Origin: Candidatus Omnitrophota bacterium
GTDB taxonomy: Bacteria > Omnitrophota > Gorgyraeia > Zapsychrales > Fredricksoniimonadaceae
Direction of reading: 5' to 3'
Assembly (NCBI GenBank): GCA_028865345.1
Contig: JAGWKL010000012.1
Coordinates: forward strand, 1 to 51,332
Length of the DNA: 51,332 nt
This document shows positions 48,401-51,332 of this stretch, piece by piece. The notes below the pieces were generated by a model that saw only the letters and a list, made by a program, of their open reading frames with translations, was not told the DNA's origin and searched no databases. Both the position numbers and the translations under genes were made by a program. Every line of letters begins with the position of its first letter. The stretch's first letter is position 1.

Positions 48401-49363
48401 ATGGCAACCAATAATGTCGGCAAAAACATCCAGAGGACCTTTGTGCGCTGGACGTTCTATTTTTTTACATGGCTCTTCAAGATGCTGCCTTATCCGGCCA
48501 TTCAGGCGATCACAGGAGGGCTGCTTTCCATCGCGTACTCTTTTGTAGGACATATGCGACAATCTGCCATGCATACGTTGACCGTTGCCTTTGGTAAAGA
48601 AAAATCGGAAGATGAGCTACAGAAGATCTGTAAAGCCTGCTTTTATAACGCAGGGCGCGGGGCCATTGAGCTGGGCATCGCCATGAGCAAGCCGGAATTT
48701 ATCAAGGAGAAGTTCTCTTTTTCCCCGCATTCCCGCGAAAATTTGGAAGCGGCCTTAAAGGAAGGCATGGGAGTCATCGGCATTTCCGCGCATTTCGGCA
48801 ATTTTCCCCTGATGTTGATCTACCTGGCCCAAATGGGGTTTCCCACCCATGCCATCATCCGTCCCAGCCGCGATCCGTTCATTGAAACGCATTTTCAGGC
48901 CGCCCGCGAGCGCCTGGGGCTCAAGACCGTCCACAGTTATCCGCGGGAGGCCTGCGTGGCCCAATCGCTCAAGGCCTTGAGGGACAAGGAGCTTTTGGTG
49001 GTTTTGATGGACCAAAACACCGGCAGCAAATCCGGCGTTTATGTTGATTTCTTCGGCCAGAAGGCAGGGACGCCGACGGGCCCTATTGTTTTCGCCATGC
49101 GCACCGGCGCTCCCTTGCTGCCCATCTTCACCTTGCGCGAAGGCGAAGGGGACAGGCATGTCCTGGTCATTGAAAAGCATTTTTATCTGGAACAGAAATC
49201 GACCGACACTCAGACCATCCAGTACAATGTCCAGAAACTGACCAATATCATCGAAGGGTATGTTCGCAGGTATCCTACAGAATGGGGATGGATGCACCGC
49301 CGCTGGAAAAGCCGTCCCAAATCGCCGACTCCCCAGGCGGAAACAGGAATCCATGCCGCGTAA
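48401..49363 (+). CDS. LpxL/HtrB-like lipid A acyltransferase
   Basis: GVIGISAHFGNFPLM, LLVVLMDQNTGSKSGVYVDFFGQKAGTPTGP, YPTEWGWMHRRWK. Confidence 0.9.
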   Translation: MATNNVGKNIQRTFVRWTFYFFTWLFKMLPYPAIQAITGGLLSIAYSFVGHMRQSAMHTLTVAFGKEKSEDELQKICKACFYNAGRGAIELGIAMSKPEFIKEKFSFSPHSRENLEAALKEGMGVIGISAHFGNFPLMLIYLAQMGFPTHAIIRPSRDPFIETHFQAARERLGLKTVHSYPREACVAQSLKALRDKELLVVLMDQNTGSKSGVYVDFFGQKAGTPTGPIVFAMRTGAPLLPIFTLREGEGDRHVLVIEKHFYLEQKSTDTQTIQYNVQKLTNIIEGYVRRYPTEWGWMHRRWKSRPKSPTPQAETGIHAA

Positions 49364-49523
49364 AGTCATTCTTTTTATCATAGGTTTTGTTCTAACGGTT
49401 TTCGGGATCACCCTGACCCTGCAGCAATGGGACGCGATCGTCCTGGTATTCAAGGCCGTTATCGGTCCGTTGACGGCTGTGGCGGGCCTGGTCATTTTAT
49501 TCGCTTCTACCCTCAAGAATTGA
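49353..49523 (+). CDS. Small two-TM membrane protein (56 aa)
   Basis: MPRKVILFIIGFVLTVFGITLTLQQW...; overlaps end of acyltransferase gene. Confidence 0.55.
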   Translation: MPRKVILFIIGFVLTVFGITLTLQQWDAIVLVFKAVIGPLTAVAGLVILFASTLKN

Positions 49524-49557
49524 ATTTAACCTTGCGAATTCAAAGGAACAGGGAATA

Positions 49558-50211
49558 TTGATTAAACTGGTCATCTTTGATTTGGACGGCACGCTGGTCA
49601 ACGCGTACCCGGCGGTAACGAAGAGCGTTAATCATACCTTGAAGGCCATGGGGTTTGCCCCGCGCTCCCGTCTTGAGGTCAAGCGCAGCGTGGGTGGCGG
49701 CGACCGCAAGCTGATGGCCCATTTTGTCGGCGAAAAATCGGTGCCGGAGGCCATAGCCATTTACCGGCCTCACCACGCCAAGGCTTTGAGGCAAAAAGGC
49801 GGCGTGACCTTGATGCCCGGCGCCGTGGGTGTCCTTAAGTTTTTGAAGGCCCGTGGCTGTAAGCTTGCCATCGCCAGCAACCGCCCGACGAAATTCACGC
49901 GGATTATTTTAAAAGAATCGGGGATATTGAAGTTTTTTGATGCGGTGCTTTGCGCGGACAGGGTCAGCCGGCCCAAACCCCATCCCGATATTTTATGGAC
50001 GATCGCCAGGCGCCTCAGGTTCGAGTTGTCTGAAGTCCTTTATGTGGGCGATATGACCATTGATGTGCTTTGCGCCCGTCAGGCAGGTGTCATGATGGCG
50101 GCTGTCAGCACGGGATCGAGCCATAAAAAAGAACTAAAAGCATTGAAACCTTTATGTGTTATCGGTAAAATAACTCAATTAAGAAAATTATTTCAGGAGG
50201 TGTTGAATTGA
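49558..50211 (+). CDS. HAD-family phosphatase (Gph/PpaX-like), TTG start
   Basis: LVIFDLDGTLVNAYPA, IASNRPTKFTR, YVGDMTIDVLCARQAG. Confidence 0.9.
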   Translation: MIKLVIFDLDGTLVNAYPAVTKSVNHTLKAMGFAPRSRLEVKRSVGGGDRKLMAHFVGEKSVPEAIAIYRPHHAKALRQKGGVTLMPGAVGVLKFLKARGCKLAIASNRPTKFTRIILKESGILKFFDAVLCADRVSRPKPHPDILWTIARRLRFELSEVLYVGDMTIDVLCARQAGVMMAAVSTGSSHKKELKALKPLCVIGKITQLRKLFQEVLN

Positions 50212-50288
50212 GCAAGAAACTGCGTAAGGGTAAGTTAAAATGGCGTTCCAAGAAAGCCAACCACGGCGCCAAGCCGGGGAAGGGCTAA
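50208..50288 (+). CDS. 26-aa basic peptide (not in ORF track)
   Basis: AGGAGG SD 7 nt before TTG; MSKKLRKGKLKWRSKKANHGAKPGKG*. Confidence 0.7.
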   Translation: MSKKLRKGKLKWRSKKANHGAKPGKG

Positions 50289-50294
50289 AGACTT

Positions 50295-50687
50295 ATGAAA
50301 AATTCTTCTAAATTCCTTCAGTTGGTGCTGGCCGCCTGCCTGTGCATGCCTTTGAGCGGCTGCTGGTTTTTGGTCGTCGGAGGCGCCGGGGCGATCGGAG
50401 GATACGCCATCAGCCGGGACACCTTTGAAGGGGTCAGCGACAAGGGCCAGGATGAGATTTTGTCCGCGGCCCATAAGGTCCTGGCCATCATGGGGACCAT
50501 CACCAATGAGCAGCCCAAGGAAGGCAAGATCGAGGCCAGGGTTTACGGCGCTCATGTGATCGTTACCGCCATCCAAATCAATTTGACAACCACCAAACTT
50601 CGCGTCAAAGCCCGCGCCGGCCTTTTCCCGCGTATTGCCATTGCCCAGGAAGTTTATACCAAGATCATGAACCAACTGGGACAATAA
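50295..50687 (+). CDS. DUF3568-like lipoprotein
   Basis: Lipobox CMPLSGC; GGAGAIGGYAISRDTFEGVSDKGQDEIL. Confidence 0.75.
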   Translation: MKNSSKFLQLVLAACLCMPLSGCWFLVVGGAGAIGGYAISRDTFEGVSDKGQDEILSAAHKVLAIMGTITNEQPKEGKIEARVYGAHVIVTAIQINLTTTKLRVKARAGLFPRIAIAQEVYTKIMNQLGQ

Positions 50688-50708
50688 AAAGCGCTTCCCA
50701 GTTTAGTA

Positions 50709-50736
50709 TTGACAAAATTCGATAGAGGGATATTAT
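50709..50736 (+). promoter_or_regulatory. gapA promoter
   Basis: TTGACA-16 bp-TATTAT. Confidence 0.75.
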
Positions 50737-50758
50737 TTTCTTTTTAGAGCATTGTTAA

Positions 50759-51332
<574 letters not shown>

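Overview
The window is about 51.3 kb of dense bacterial chromosome, mostly + strand, with housekeeping gene content. I infer a Gram-negative-type, deep-branching lineage, possibly Candidatus Omnitrophica, from lnt, lpxL-like, bamD and lptE-like genes plus a TTYYPAPSGNYNKI secreted-protein motif; this is not proven. Main blocks: trmB, D,D-carboxypeptidase, DsbA-like, bL27-like, glmS, rsmI; a pyrimidine cluster (pyrR-pyrB-pyrC-tRNA-Arg-TIGR00725-mutM-pyrK-pyrD-pyrF) behind a PyrR-type attenuator; an APC permease; tRNA-Val and tRNA-Asp; a TetR regulator; a ClC channel; two tandem paralogous polytopic membrane proteins; pabB/pabC, miaA, hflX, bamD, lptE-like, holA, rpsT, murJ, a compact uvrC, ychF, prfB with the +1 programmed frameshift, secA, fic, lnt, a response regulator, an LpxL-like acyltransferase and the 5' part of gapA. 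I found no CRISPR array, IS element or prophage. The items most worth following up are non-coding or very small: a c-di-GMP-I (GEMM) riboswitch ending 3-4 nt before the start codon of a secreted protein gene; a promoter-linked rod-like RNA candidate between uvrC and ychF; a promoter- and terminator-bounded ~105-nt RNA candidate upstream of tetR; a three-way-junction/terminator element before the ClC gene; a two-copy structured repeat 24.7 kb apart; a ~220-bp inverted-repeat element between miaA and hflX; a palindromic operator overlapping the fic start codon; and two tiny ORFs missing from the ORF track (54 aa Ser/Asn/Met-rich secreted peptide, 26 aa basic peptide). All calls are by eye; no searches were run.
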